DNA of 50,000 bases from Priestia megaterium (GCF_023824195.1 NZ_CP085442.1:160001-210000); one strand, 5' to 3'; shown: positions 17,550 through 26,903, numbered from the stretch's first letter. Notes: a model not told the origin generated them from the letters alone. A program made the numbers and translations.

Positions 17550-18086
17550 TCATAGCTGCCCGTAGCCGTATACCTTTGCCAGCTCTTCGAAGGTTTTTGA
17601 TGAATACGTAATAGCTACAGATGTTCCTACTGCCACTTTATCAAATAATTCTTCGACATCCGCATTGTGCATTCGTACGCAGCCGTGGCTTACATATTTG
17701 CCGATGCTATCTTCTGAGTTATTGCCGTGAATAGCGTATGTGTCGCCAGTTGTGCCGTTTGCATTAAGCCCTAGCCAGCGGGAGCCAAGAGGGTTATTAG
17801 GAGCGCCTCCTGCAATATGCCCTGTATAGTAAGGACGATTTTTAATTTTATTAACAATCTTAAAAAAGCCTACCGGCGTAGCGCTCCATGTTTTTCCCGT
17901 AGCTACTGAATACGTCTTCTCTAACTTTCCATTATGAAAATAAGCAAGCTGATTTGTTTTTTTATTAATAATAATTAAATCTCCACTTGCTGCGTTTTCA
18001 CTTGCATTCGCCGCACTTGCTGTATAAGAAATGCTGATAAGAGCTGCGAGGCATAAAGCAACTGCTCGCAGTATAATTTTTCTCAC
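17550..18086 (-). CDS. Secreted L,D-transpeptidase (YkuD type)
   Basis: Forms 3-3 cross-links in peptidoglycan or trims stem peptides outside the membrane. It has 178 residues with a signal peptide (about 1-26, cleavage after TASA or near). The YkuD catalytic domain starts at GDLIIINKKTNQLAYFHNG, followed by ATPVGFFKI, YAIHGNN and the active-site SHGCVRMHN with the nucleophilic cysteine. There is no LysM domain, unlike YkuD itself. The start codon is GTG at 18086; a GAGGAG ribosome-binding site lies 11 bases before it. This is the second L,D-transpeptidase-type gene in 8 kb, of a different motif class from the SH3b one. Confidence 0.9.
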   Translation of the reverse strand: MRKIILRAVALCLAALISISYTASAANASENAASGDLIIINKKTNQLAYFHNGKLEKTYSVATGKTWSATPVGFFKIVNKIKNRPYYTGHIAGGAPNNPLGSRWLGLNANGTTGDTYAIHGNNSEDSIGKYVSHGCVRMHNADVEELFDKVAVGTSVAITYSSKTFEELAKVYGYGQL

Positions 18087-18366
18087 GTTCTAGCCATCTC
18101 CTCTATTGTTCGTTTACATATTTGATGAATTACATGCTATTAGTGTATAAAAGGAAAATGGACTGAATATGAACCTTTCCTGAATGACAACTGAAAGTGC
18201 ATTTTATTTATAAGCGAATATAAAGTAAAAATCTGGGCAGAAATACAACTAAAGGTCTGGTACATATCTCATGAAAAAGAGAAAAGTGAAAATGCGCCTT
18301 GTATGTTTAATTTAGGATGTATTATCATGAAAGTTTGAAATAAAGGGCAGGAGGTGGAAGAAACAG

Positions 18367-18762
18367 ATGCTTAAAGAATTTAAAGAGTTTGCTTTGCGAG
18401 GAAATGTATTGGATTTAGCTGTCGGTGTTATTATTGGAGCGGCATTTGGAAAAATTGTGACGTCTCTTGTAAATGATATTATTATGCCGCTGATTGGTTT
18501 GTTGTTAGCAGGGATAAACTTTAAAGATTTATCCTTCACGGTTGGAGATGCTACGGTATTATATGGATCTTTTATTCAAACAATTGTTGATTTCTTAATT
18601 GTCGCATTCTCGATTTTCTTATTTATTCGTTTCTTTAATCGTTTTAAGAGAAAAGAAGAAGAGAAAGTAGAGGAAGAAGTGGCTGTTCTGTCAAAAGAAG
18701 AAGAGATCTTAACAGAAATTCGTGATCTGCTAAAAGCAGAAGCAGTGAAAGAGCGTTCATAA
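18367..18762 (+). CDS. mscL: Large-conductance mechanosensitive channel MscL
   Basis: Emergency release valve of the cytoplasmic membrane that opens under hypo-osmotic tension. It has 131 residues, the usual length. The N-terminal amphipathic segment [29 protein letters not shown] leads into TM1; TM2 is near residues 65-90 ([20 protein letters not shown]). The charged C-terminal helix [12 protein letters not shown] is typical of MscL. An AGGAGG ribosome-binding site lies upstream. The gene stands alone, divergent from the L,D-transpeptidase. The 280-base divergent region holds no other convincing gene. Confidence 0.96.
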   Translation: MLKEFKEFALRGNVLDLAVGVIIGAAFGKIVTSLVNDIIMPLIGLLLAGINFKDLSFTVGDATVLYGSFIQTIVDFLIVAFSIFLFIRFFNRFKRKEEEKVEEEVAVLSKEEEILTEIRDLLKAEAVKERS

Positions 18763-18797
18763 CAGCAATTTTTACATACGTATAAAACGGCTAAGAG

Positions 18798-18830
18798 GCC
18801 CGTCTTTTCATAAGAAAAGCGGGCTTTTTC
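18798..18830 (+). terminator. Terminator of mscL
   Basis: GCCCG-CTTTTC stem (18798-18809, one bulged T) with GAAAAGCGGGC (18814-18824) and ATAA loop, then T5. Confidence 0.85.
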
Positions 18831-18956
18831 GTGTGAAATTTCTCGGGAAATGTTAGTGGTATGATCATGGGGAAATTAGGCGTGAAAGCGAGAGAGATAG
18901 GAATGTTAAAATCATATTAAAAGTGTTAAGATATTGTAAATAGGAGGCTTAAGGTT

Positions 18957-21026
18957 ATGTTTAAACATTTGTATCGTTCTTTGCCAATGCTGGCAGCGTA
19001 TGGCCTGCTTAGCGTTTTTTTATACAGTGTTGTTATGTTTAATGTATCAAATGACACAAAAATGTTGTTTGACTGGGCCCAAATCCATACAGCTGGGTTC
19101 GTAGTATTAATAGGGGGATGCTCACTTGTTTTATGGGCGCTCACTTTCTATTTGCTACTTCGATTTAATCAGATAGAGAGAATACAAGGTTCGCAGTGGT
19201 ATGCCATTTTTACGGCAATTGTGTTTTCAATTGTGGTAGCAGCCGTTTCTGCTATGGTTTTTATTATATATCATATTGATATACATAATCCAGGCAAAAC
19301 AATAGAGTGGATGCAAGCATATCCCGAACGCTATCTTTTCACGGTATTTTTACTTTCGCTGTTAACACTAGCGATCATTATGCTAGTAGGGGAAGCTTAT
19401 TTAGGGGCTGGGATTACCTTTGTTCTGTATTTTATTTTAGCTCTTGTAAACTATTATAAAAAAATCTTTCGAAATGAACCATTGTTCCCGAACGATTTTA
19501 TTCAGGCGAGTCAGTTAAAAGAAGTTATTCCGATGATTAAAGATTCGATTTCAATTCCTATTGTAATAGGAGTTATTGGATCTATTGTTGTACTGATCGC
19601 TCTTTGGTTTTTCTTGCCGAAAATTAAAATTCGATGGTTTCTTCGAATTATTATGATTCTGCCGCTCATCTTTTTAATGAAATCATTTTTATTCTTTGAA
19701 CACTCGTTTGCTCAAAAATATTATGATCAATATGCTGCGCTGATGCCTTGGAATCAGCAAAATAATTATTACTATAATGGACCTGTTATTGGCATGATTT
19801 CAAATGTTAAAACAGATGTGCTGCAAGAGCCGGATGACTACTCACAGGAAGTAATGGCCAAAGTGGCAAAGCGCATTCAGTCAAAGGAAGAGAAAACACA
19901 AGAAAGCAAGGCTGAAGTCAAACCAAACGTTGTGTTTGTGATGAACGAAACGTTTTGGGACCCAACAAAGCTTAACGTGACGTTCTCTGAAGATCCAATG
20001 AAAAATACAAGAGAACTTCAAAAGAAATATCCTTCTGGGTGGTCTTTAAGTCCTTCATTTGGCGGGGAGACAGCTAATGTGGAGTTTGAAGCGCTGACGA
20101 GCTACTCTTTGTCTTTCTTTAACCCTGGAGTCCTTCCTTATCAGCATGTATTGAGTAAAAAAGAATATCCGTCTTTTGTTTCTTATTTAGAAAAACAAGG
20201 CTATGCTACAACAGCTATGCATCCAAACAGCGGCATGCTTTATATGAGGCAAAATGTGTATCCAAATTTGGGATTTGATCAAGTGAAGTTTATTGATCAA
20301 ATGAAGCATACGCAAAAAGATAACAAAGAATTTGTTTCCGATGAAGCGGTAGTTGATGAAGTACTCGATACGCTTCGTCAGTCGAAAAAGCCTGCATTTG
20401 TGCATGCTGTAACGATTGCAAATCATCTTCCTTATTCAGCGGATAAGTATAATGGTCAGGAAACAATTAAAGTAACCAGTAAAGGGTTATCACCGGAAAT
20501 GCAAAAGGAAATTGAAATTTATGCTGAAGGAATTAAACGTTCAGATGCTGCTTTAAAACGATTGAACGATGAAATTCAAAAGCTGGACGAGCCGACCATT
20601 GTGGTATTTTGGGGAGATCATTTGCCAGCACTTGGACAAAACCTTCAAGCTTACAAAGAAACGGGTTTTGGAAACGAGAAAACGCAGCAAACATCTCAAA
20701 AATTTTATGAGACGCCGCTCTTATTTTTATCTAATTACGATACGGAAATAGATAAAAATCTCGGTACGATGAGTCCTATTTATATTGCTCCGACGCTTGT
20801 TCAATCTCTTGGTTACAAAAGTAATCTGTTCTACGATCAGTTGAATCAAATGAAAACAGAAGTGCCGGCTTTTCGTTCAAATATGTATATAGATTCAAAA
20901 GGAAAGCTAGTGGATGATCCGGCAGCGCTCTCTAAAAAAGCTGCAAAAGACCTTCAAGATTACCATGAAGTTGAGTTTGATACATTATCCGGGAAACAGT
21001 ACGAAACGCATAAGTTGTATAAATAA
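18957..21026 (+). CDS. LTA synthase-family (LtaS/MdoB-like) phosphoglycerol transferase
   Basis: Membrane enzyme of the alkaline-phosphatase superfamily, probably transferring phosphoglycerol to lipoteichoic acid or another envelope polymer. It has 689 residues. Several membrane helices fill about 1-245, followed by an extracytoplasmic catalytic domain from about 320. Catalytic features are VFVMNETFWDP (metal-binding Glu), FGGETANVEFEALTSY (candidate Thr nucleophile), HAVTIANHLPY and FWGDHLP (metal Asp and His). It is longer and more diverged than LtaS itself and is not certain to be the main LTA synthase. TAGGAGGC ribosome-binding site. Monocistronic, with a long terminator. Confidence 0.85.
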   Translation: MFKHLYRSLPMLAAYGLLSVFLYSVVMFNVSNDTKMLFDWAQIHTAGFVVLIGGCSLVLWALTFYLLLRFNQIERIQGSQWYAIFTAIVFSIVVAAVSAMVFIIYHIDIHNPGKTIEWMQAYPERYLFTVFLLSLLTLAIIMLVGEAYLGAGITFVLYFILALVNYYKKIFRNEPLFPNDFIQASQLKEVIPMIKDSISIPIVIGVIGSIVVLIALWFFLPKIKIRWFLRIIMILPLIFLMKSFLFFEHSFAQKYYDQYAALMPWNQQNNYYYNGPVIGMISNVKTDVLQEPDDYSQEVMAKVAKRIQSKEEKTQESKAEVKPNVVFVMNETFWDPTKLNVTFSEDPMKNTRELQKKYPSGWSLSPSFGGETANVEFEALTSYSLSFFNPGVLPYQHVLSKKEYPSFVSYLEKQGYATTAMHPNSGMLYMRQNVYPNLGFDQVKFIDQMKHTQKDNKEFVSDEAVVDEVLDTLRQSKKPAFVHAVTIANHLPYSADKYNGQETIKVTSKGLSPEMQKEIEIYAEGIKRSDAALKRLNDEIQKLDEPTIVVFWGDHLPALGQNLQAYKETGFGNEKTQQTSQKFYETPLLFLSNYDTEIDKNLGTMSPIYIAPTLVQSLGYKSNLFYDQLNQMKTEVPAFRSNMYIDSKGKLVDDPAALSKKAAKDLQDYHEVEFDTLSGKQYETHKLYK

Positions 21027-21030
21027 AAAT

Positions 21031-21066
21031 AAAAACTCCTTTTAAATAAAAGGAGTTTTTATTTTT
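21031..21066 (+). terminator. Terminator of the LtaS-like gene
   Basis: Thirteen-bp stem (21031-21043 with 21048-21060) and AAAT loop followed by T-rich DNA. Confidence 0.9.
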
Positions 21067-21079
21067 TAAGTGTTTAAGG

Positions 21080-21107
21080 TTGTACTAAAAAATAATTCAT
21101 GTATAAT
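21080..21107 (+). promoter_or_regulatory. SigA promoter of the pot operon
   Basis: TTGTAC at 21080-21085 and perfect TATAAT at 21102-21107, spacer 16 bases. It precedes a leader of about 105 bases containing palindromes (21125-21187). Confidence 0.7.
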
Positions 21108-21124
21108 ATTTTAAGGTTAAAAGT

Positions 21125-21187
21125 AAACTTTAAGTTAAGTAAAACAAAACTTGAGTTTGGAACAGCATGAACAATCATTCATGCTGT
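21125..21187 (+). promoter_or_regulatory. Palindromic elements in the pot operon leader (candidate operators)
   Basis: Two short palindromes, AAACTTTAAGTT (21125-21136) and AAACTTGAGTTT (21147-21158), start 22 bases apart, about two helical turns. A perfect 11-bp inverted repeat follows (AACAGCATGAA 21161-21171 with 21178-21187). They lie just downstream of the promoter and are likely targets of the co-encoded XRE regulator. The last could also form an RNA hairpin. The role is inferred. Confidence 0.5.
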
Positions 21188-21221
21188 TTGCTAATTTTAA
21201 ATACAGTTGAGGATCGAGAGT

Positions 21222-21764
21222 ATGGAAATAGGAAAGAAAATTAAAAATTTACGATTAAAAAAAGGTTTAACACAAGAAGAGCTAGGAGAACGTACTGATT
21301 TAAGCAAAGGCTATATTTCGCAGCTAGAGCGCGATTTAAGTTCGCCGTCTTTAGAAACATTTTTTAGTATTTTGGAAGTGCTAGGGTGCGAACCGAAAGA
21401 ATTCTTCGAAATTGATACGCATGTTCAAAAGGTTGTATACAGAGAGGAAGACTACACGAGTTATTGCGAAGATGAAAAAGGTTATCATATTCAGTGGCTT
21501 GTACATGAATCAAATGAAAAAGAAATGGAGCCAATTCGTCTTATTCTTCATGAAAAAGGTGCATTTAAGAGATTTGAGCCTTCTCTTTCAGAAACGTTTG
21601 GCTACATTTTGCGCGGGTGTGTGAAGGTGAAGCTTGGAGGCAGAATATATGAAGCCAAACAAGGAGAAACCATCTATTTTCAAGCTTCTGAAGAACATCA
21701 GATTTTAAATGCTCATGACGGAATAACAGAGTTAATTATCGTGGCGACAGAGTCTTATTTATAG
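21222..21764 (+). CDS. XRE-family HTH regulator with cupin domain, probable pot operon regulator
   Basis: DNA-binding regulator of 180 residues. The N-terminal helix-turn-helix is KKIKNLRLKKGLTQEELGER plus LSKGYISQLERDLSSPSLET. The C-terminal cupin domain (about 105-175) includes TFGYILRGCVKVKLGG and GETIYFQASEEHQILN. This architecture is typical of PuuR-like regulators that sense polyamines, amino acids or derivatives. It lies 20 bases upstream of potA in the same direction, so it probably autoregulates and controls polyamine uptake. ATG 21222 follows GAGG with about 9 bases spacing; an in-frame TTG at 21207 is less likely. Confidence 0.87.
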   Translation: MEIGKKIKNLRLKKGLTQEELGERTDLSKGYISQLERDLSSPSLETFFSILEVLGCEPKEFFEIDTHVQKVVYREEDYTSYCEDEKGYHIQWLVHESNEKEMEPIRLILHEKGAFKRFEPSLSETFGYILRGCVKVKLGGRIYEAKQGETIYFQASEEHQILNAHDGITELIIVATESYL

Positions 21765-21784
21765 AACAAAAGAGGTGAAGTGAA

Positions 21785-22894
21785 ATGACATCTACGAATA
21801 CAATTATTCAATTTGAAAATGTGACCAAGCAATATGATAATGATTCAGTTGTATTGGACCATGTAAGCTTTGAAATTGAAAAAGGGAAGTTTTATACCCT
21901 CTTAGGTCCATCGGGATGTGGAAAGACAACGATTTTACGATTAATTGCAGGCTTTACGGAAGCCTCAAGCGGAACGATTTATTTTAATGGGAAAAGAATT
22001 AATGATGTCCCGGCTAACAAACGTCAGGTTAATACGGTTTTTCAAGACTACGCGCTTTTCCCCCATTTGAATGTATTTGAAAATGTAGCATTTGGTCTTC
22101 GAATCAAGAAGATGAAAAATGCTGATATTGCAATAAAAGTTAAAGAAGCCCTTCGTTTTGTTAACCTAGAAGGATATGAAAACAGAGAAATAAAGGAAAT
22201 GTCAGGCGGCCAAAGGCAGCGCGTAGCAATTGCACGAGCAATTGTAAATCAGCCCGAAGTCATTTTGCTGGACGAGCCGCTTTCAGCTCTTGATCTAAAA
22301 TTGCGTACGGAAATGCAATACGAGTTAAGAGAATTACAGCGTCGTCTAGGTATTACGTTCATTTTTGTTACGCACGATCAAGAAGAAGCGCTTGCGATGT
22401 CCGATGAAATCTTTGTTTTGAATAAAGGAAGAATTCAGCAGAGCGGGGAACCTACAGATATTTATGATGAGCCAATTAATCGTTTTGTTGCCGATTTTAT
22501 TGGTGAATCAAATATTGTACCAGGTAAAATGATTGCTGACTTTTTAGTGGAGTTTGGCGGCCAGCAATTTGAATGTGTCGATCAAGGATTAAACCAAAAT
22601 GAGCAGGTTGAAATTGTGATTCGCCCTGAAGATTTAGCCATTACAAGCTCCGATCAAGGAAAGCTGCAGGTTCGTGTAGATTCACAGCTGTTTAGAGGAG
22701 TCCATTATGAAATTTTAGGCTATGACCATGCAGGGAATGAGTGGCTCGTTCACTCTACGAAAAAGGCAACGGTTGGCGAAGAAATTGGTTTATATTTTGA
22801 ACCTGAAGCTATTCATGTTATGCGATTTAATGAAACGGAAGAAGAATTCGATAAGCGACTCGAAGGTTATGAAGCGGATTACGATGCAAACTAA
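21785..22894 (+). CDS. potA: Spermidine/putrescine ABC importer, ATPase PotA
   Basis: ATP-hydrolysing subunit of the polyamine importer on the inner face of the membrane. It has 369 residues. Walker A is GPSGCGKTT, the Q-loop is near [12 protein letters not shown], the ABC signature is [13 protein letters not shown], Walker B is [12 protein letters not shown] and the switch histidine is in [11 protein letters not shown]-terminal TOBE-type regulatory domain (about 245-350) contains [11 protein letters not shown]. An AGAGGTGAAGTGAA ribosome-binding region precedes it. The operon order regulator-potA-potB-potC-potD and the overlap with potB support polyamine specificity over other CUT1-type ATPases. 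Confidence 0.94.
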   Translation: MTSTNTIIQFENVTKQYDNDSVVLDHVSFEIEKGKFYTLLGPSGCGKTTILRLIAGFTEASSGTIYFNGKRINDVPANKRQVNTVFQDYALFPHLNVFENVAFGLRIKKMKNADIAIKVKEALRFVNLEGYENREIKEMSGGQRQRVAIARAIVNQPEVILLDEPLSALDLKLRTEMQYELRELQRRLGITFIFVTHDQEEALAMSDEIFVLNKGRIQQSGEPTDIYDEPINRFVADFIGESNIVPGKMIADFLVEFGGQQFECVDQGLNQNEQVEIVIRPEDLAITSSDQGKLQVRVDSQLFRGVHYEILGYDHAGNEWLVHSTKKATVGEEIGLYFEPEAIHVMRFNETEEEFDKRLEGYEADYDAN

Positions 22895-23684
22895 ATCAAG
22901 AAATATTTACTTAGTCCCGTACGTGTTATGGATTTTGCTTTTTGTAGTTGCTCCCATTGTATTAGTTGTCTATTATTCTTTTTTCAGCATCGATAATGAG
23001 CTGACGCTTGAAAATTATAAGAAATTTTTTACCCCAGTTTATTTACAGATGACGCTGAGTTCATTTTGGTATGCCTTTTTAATTACGTTATTTTCCTTGG
23101 TTTTTTCTTATCCTACAGCTTATTTACTAACGAAGCTTAAGCACAAGCAGCTTTGGCTCCTACTGATTATTTTACCGACGTGGATTAACCTATTATTAAA
23201 AGCTTATGCTTTTTTAGGTATATTTGGCACGTATGGTACGGTTAATAAGTTTACTGAATTTCTGGGACTTGGTACTCATCAAATTTTATTTACTGACTTT
23301 AGTTTTGTATTTGTATCGGTGTATATTTTTATCCCCTTTATGATTTTGCCGATTTTTAACTCTTTAGAAGAACTTAACCCCTCGCTTATCTACGCTTCGC
23401 GAGACTTGGGGGCATCTTCATGGGTGACATTTAAGCGCGTGGTATTTCCGCTAACGCTAGAAGGGGTTAAATCAGGTTGTCAGGCTGTTTTTATTCCAGC
23501 ACTATCACTCTTTATGATTACGCGTTTAATTGCTGGAAACCGCGTCATTACACTGGGAACAGCGATTGAACAACATTTTTTAGTGACGCAGGATTGGGGC
23601 ATGGGCGCCACAATAGCCGTCTTTTTAATTATTGCGATGGCCGTTATGATGCTCATAACAGGCATTGGAAAGAGAGGTGTGTAA
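22884..23684 (+). CDS. potB: Spermidine/putrescine ABC importer, permease PotB
   Basis: Membrane subunit of the polyamine importer, 266 residues with six predicted membrane helices. The permease EAA loop is visible as [21 protein letters not shown] near residues 170-190. The start is uncertain: ATG 22884 (beginning [16 protein letters not shown], overlapping potA by 11 bases) is preferred, and ATG 22869 is possible. Neither has a strong ribosome-binding site, which suggests translational coupling to potA. It pairs with PotC, whose start follows one base after the stop. Confidence 0.92.
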   Translation: MQTKSRNIYLVPYVLWILLFVVAPIVLVVYYSFFSIDNELTLENYKKFFTPVYLQMTLSSFWYAFLITLFSLVFSYPTAYLLTKLKHKQLWLLLIILPTWINLLLKAYAFLGIFGTYGTVNKFTEFLGLGTHQILFTDFSFVFVSVYIFIPFMILPIFNSLEELNPSLIYASRDLGASSWVTFKRVVFPLTLEGVKSGCQAVFIPALSLFMITRLIAGNRVITLGTAIEQHFLVTQDWGMGATIAVFLIIAMAVMMLITGIGKRGV

Positions 23685-23685
23685 A

Positions 23686-24492
23686 ATGAAGAGAAAGTGG
23701 AAGTTCAGCCACCTTTATTTATTTTTTGTGTTTTTCATTTTATACGCGCCCATTTTTTATTTAATGTACTACTCTTTTAACAGCGGAGGAAACATGCGTG
23801 AATTTGAAGGGTTTACGTTAGATTGGTACAAAGAAGTGTTTCAAGACACACGTTTGCTCATTATTGTCTTGAATACCCTTATTATTGCTCTATTATCTTC
23901 GGTTATTTCAACTATTATTGGCGTGATAGGGGCACTTGCTATCGTATACGTGAAGCGCAGACGTGTTCAAAATACGCTGTTAACATTTAATAATGTGTTA
24001 ATCGTGAGTCCAGATGTTATTATTGGCGCATCTTTTTTAATTCTATTTACCATTATCGGTGTAAAGCTCGGATTTATATCGGTATTATTAGCGCATATTG
24101 CATTCAGTGTACCGATTGTGGTCATCATGGTTCTGCCTAAGCTGCAGGAAATGAGTCCGACACTGCTCGACGCAGCCCGTGATTTGGGCGCAAGCCGCTT
24201 TGAAGTGCTTTCGAAAGTGGTATTGCCATTTATTCGTCCGGGTATCTTTGCAGGCTTTTTTATGGCTTTAACTTACTCTTTGGATGACTTTGCGGTTACG
24301 TTCTTTGTGACCGGGAACGGTTTTTCCACGCTTTCAGTAGAAATTTATTCGTTAGCAAGAAGAGGGGTATCGCTGAAAATCAATGCTCTTTCTACTCTTA
24401 TTTTCATGTTTACCGTGCTGATTGTAATTGGTTATTACTTTATCAGTCAGCGATATAGCAATAAAGTGAAAGGGGTGGCGACTGGAAAATGA
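23686..24492 (+). CDS. potC: Spermidine/putrescine ABC importer, permease PotC
   Basis: Second membrane subunit of the polyamine importer, 268 residues and six predicted helices. Typical PotC features are the N-terminal LYAPIFYLMYYSFNSG segment and the EAA loop DAARDLGASRFEVLSKVVLPF near residues 165-185. ATG 23686 is chosen because of the AGAGAGGTG ribosome-binding site and good agreement with the family N-terminus. It begins one base after the potB stop and overlaps the potD start by four bases (ATGA), so the operon is tightly packed. Confidence 0.93.
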   Translation: MKRKWKFSHLYLFFVFFILYAPIFYLMYYSFNSGGNMREFEGFTLDWYKEVFQDTRLLIIVLNTLIIALLSSVISTIIGVIGALAIVYVKRRRVQNTLLTFNNVLIVSPDVIIGASFLILFTIIGVKLGFISVLLAHIAFSVPIVVIMVLPKLQEMSPTLLDAARDLGASRFEVLSKVVLPFIRPGIFAGFFMALTYSLDDFAVTFFVTGNGFSTLSVEIYSLARRGVSLKINALSTLIFMFTVLIVIGYYFISQRYSNKVKGVATGK

Positions 24493-25562
24493 AGCAATTA
24501 GCAAAGCCGTTTATCTTCATCGTCATCCTTTCTTTCGTTCTTATGTATGTGGTTCATCATTTGAACAATGCCGAAGGATACTCTGGAGGAGATACGCTGA
24601 CCGTCTATAATTGGGGAGATTATATTGATCCTGATTTAGTGAATCAGTTTGAAAAAGAAACCGGAATTAAAGTCATTTATCAGACCTTTGATTCGAATGA
24701 AGCAATGATGACCAAAATTGAACAAGGCGGTACGACATTTGATATTGCTGTGCCTTCTGAGTACGCGATTAGCAAGATGCGTGAAGAAAATTTACTATTG
24801 CCAATTGATCATTCGAAGCTGCCTAATTTAAAATACATTAATCCGCGTTTTTTAGACTTATCCTTTGATCCTGGCAATAAGTACTCTATTCCTTATTTTT
24901 GGGGAACTGTGGGTATTGTGTATAACTCTGATATGATTCATGGTAAGAAGATAAAAAGTTGGAATGATTTATGGGATCCTAAGCTGAAAAATCAAATTTT
25001 ACTTGCAGATGGCGCTAGAGAAGTGATGGGAATGGGGCTAAATAGCTTAAATTATTCATTAAATGATACGAATAAAGCCCATCTTCAAGAAGCAAAAAGA
25101 AAGCTTGATACATTAACACCAAATGTCAAAGCCATTGTAGGAGACGAGATTAAGATGCTCCTAGCAAATGAAGAAGCGGCAATTGGCGTTGTTTGGTCAG
25201 GTGATGCTTCTGAGATTATGAGTGAAAACGATAAGCTGAATTACGTTGTTCCAGAAGAAGGTTCGAATTTATGGTTTGATAACATGGTTATTCCAAAAAC
25301 GGCTAAAAACGTAGAAGGCGCACATAAATTCATGAATTTTATGCTAGATCCTAAACACGCTGCTCAAAATACGGAATATGTAGGGTATTCTATCCCTAAT
25401 AAAAAAGCGTTAGATTATTTGCCGAAAGAAGTAGCGGAAGATGAACGTTTTTATCCAGAGGAAGAACTAACAAAAAAGCTTGAAGTATATAATAACTTAG
25501 GCAAACGAATGCTTGCTTATTACAATGAATTATTTTTAGAATTTAAAATGCACCGTAAATAA
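24489..25562 (+). CDS. potD: Spermidine/putrescine-binding protein PotD, without a lipobox
   Basis: Extracytoplasmic substrate-binding subunit, 357 residues. The mature domain starts near DTLTVYNWGDYIDPDLVNQF, the classical PotD/PotF opening. Ligand-pocket segments include DIAVPSEYAI, YFWGTVGIVYN and GVVWSGDASE. Unlike most Gram-positive binding proteins, the N-terminus (MKQLAKPFIFIVILSFVLMYVVHHL) contains no lipobox cysteine; there is one hydrophobic segment, so the protein is probably tethered by an uncleaved membrane anchor. The start overlaps the potC stop by four bases. Last gene of the pot operon, followed by two hairpins. Confidence 0.93.
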   Translation: MKQLAKPFIFIVILSFVLMYVVHHLNNAEGYSGGDTLTVYNWGDYIDPDLVNQFEKETGIKVIYQTFDSNEAMMTKIEQGGTTFDIAVPSEYAISKMREENLLLPIDHSKLPNLKYINPRFLDLSFDPGNKYSIPYFWGTVGIVYNSDMIHGKKIKSWNDLWDPKLKNQILLADGAREVMGMGLNSLNYSLNDTNKAHLQEAKRKLDTLTPNVKAIVGDEIKMLLANEEAAIGVVWSGDASEIMSENDKLNYVVPEEGSNLWFDNMVIPKTAKNVEGAHKFMNFMLDPKHAAQNTEYVGYSIPNKKALDYLPKEVAEDERFYPEEELTKKLEVYNNLGKRMLAYYNELFLEFKMHRK

Positions 25563-25606
25563 AAGGAACTTAATTAGGTCTTTGTACTTAAGTTCTTTAT
25601 TGTTTT
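25563..25606 (+). terminator. Terminator of the pot operon
   Basis: AAGGAACTTAA (25563-25573) pairs with TTAAGTTCTTT (25588-25598, one G-U), then ATTGTTTTT. Confidence 0.7.
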
Positions 25607-25656
25607 TGTAAATTCAGTTGCGTGATAGCAAGAGGAAAGATAAAATACAAACGAGT

Positions 25657-25698
25657 AAAGCTAATAACATTTATTTTATGTTATTAGCTTTTTTATTT
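25657..25698 (+). terminator. Second strong terminator-like hairpin downstream of potD
   Basis: Fourteen-bp stem (25657-25670 with 25678-25691), 7-base loop and a T-run. No gene is visible between it and the first pot terminator, so it is either a backup terminator or the end of a short transcript. Confidence 0.75.
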
Positions 25699-25780
25699 GT
25701 AAAACGGGAAAGATAAGAAAAAATTGAATGTTCTATTATTCATCTAGAATTTATATTTCACATTATATAGGAGAGAAAAA

Positions 25781-26893
25781 GTGAAGCAAAAACAAAAGCA
25801 GCATATTCAATCCATTTATTTTTTACGATTATTCGCTATGATGATGGTTGTGCTCGTACATGTAACAGCAGCGTATGCAACGGTACTGCCATTTGCGAGC
25901 GAAGCTTATCAGAAATATCATTTTCTTAACCGAATTGTTCGAATTGAAGCAGGGATCTTTATTGTTATCACAGGTTTGGTTTTCTTTTATAGTTATATTA
26001 ACAAGCCGTTAACAAAGACTTTATGGAAAACGTATTATGCTCGAAGAGTGACATATATTTTAGTTCCCTATATTATTTGGGCACTTATTTATGAATTTTA
26101 TTCGTACTATGTAGGAGCAACAGAATTAAATGCAGCTGATATTGTGAAACGTATTTTACGCGGAGAGTCCTACTATCAGCTTCATTTTATCTTTTTAATT
26201 GTACAAGTCTATCTCGTGCTGCCGGTTTTTGTATGGCTAGCACAAAAAGTAACCATTTTTAAAAAATACATGTGGCTGTTTGGTATTATCATTCAGCTTG
26301 GTTATTTAATGCTTAACAATACGTATCATATCACTTCATTTAATTTATTTTTAAATACAATGGCTACGTTTTTACTCGGCGGTTGGATTGGCATTTATTA
26401 TCGCGAGCAAGTGGATAAAAAGTACAGTCGTTCGAATATTGTATTATTTCTAGTGACGCTCGGATTGGGAATAGCTATTTCACTGTTAAATTATCACTTA
26501 TACACAATGAAGACAATCCAAATTTCAGGCTTTACGTATGAGGCCGTTAATACGCTTTATTTGGTCGCTGGAAGTTATTTCTTCTTCCGAATTGCAGAGA
26601 TATTAGCTGAAAAGCTTTCTGTGAAGTCCGTGACGATTGTTAAAAATATTGCCATGTACTCTTTTGGATTTTACTTGATTCACCCAATGGTTTTAAACTT
26701 TGTAGCAAAAGCAGTACCAATACAAGGCAACTACATGTTTCACTTTGAAATCGTGGCACGCTATATTTTAACATTAGCGGGCTGTTACCTCATCATTTGG
26801 GGATGTCATCGTCTTTTACCGTTTGCTAGCTTTTTGTTTGGCAAACTGCCAAAAGAAGCGGTGTTCATTTACCGACGTCCTGATCATAAATAG
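25781..26893 (+). CDS. Acyltransferase 3 family membrane protein
   Basis: Integral membrane protein of 370 residues with about ten predicted helices, beginning IYFLRLFAMMMVVLVHVTAA. This carries the FLR-(A/L)-x-H type signature of the acyltransferase-3/OafA family, which O-acetylates or acylates surface polysaccharides or other envelope molecules. The conserved FYLIHPMVL segment lies near the C-terminus. It resembles B. subtilis YfiQ as I recall it; the substrate is unknown. The start is GTG 25781, five bases after a TAGGAGAG ribosome-binding site. Monocistronic, with a strong terminator after it. Confidence 0.82.
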   Translation: MKQKQKQHIQSIYFLRLFAMMMVVLVHVTAAYATVLPFASEAYQKYHFLNRIVRIEAGIFIVITGLVFFYSYINKPLTKTLWKTYYARRVTYILVPYIIWALIYEFYSYYVGATELNAADIVKRILRGESYYQLHFIFLIVQVYLVLPVFVWLAQKVTIFKKYMWLFGIIIQLGYLMLNNTYHITSFNLFLNTMATFLLGGWIGIYYREQVDKKYSRSNIVLFLVTLGLGIAISLLNYHLYTMKTIQISGFTYEAVNTLYLVAGSYFFFRIAEILAEKLSVKSVTIVKNIAMYSFGFYLIHPMVLNFVAKAVPIQGNYMFHFEIVARYILTLAGCYLIIWGCHRLLPFASFLFGKLPKEAVFIYRRPDHK

Positions 26894-26903
26894 CGTTTAG
26901 TTA

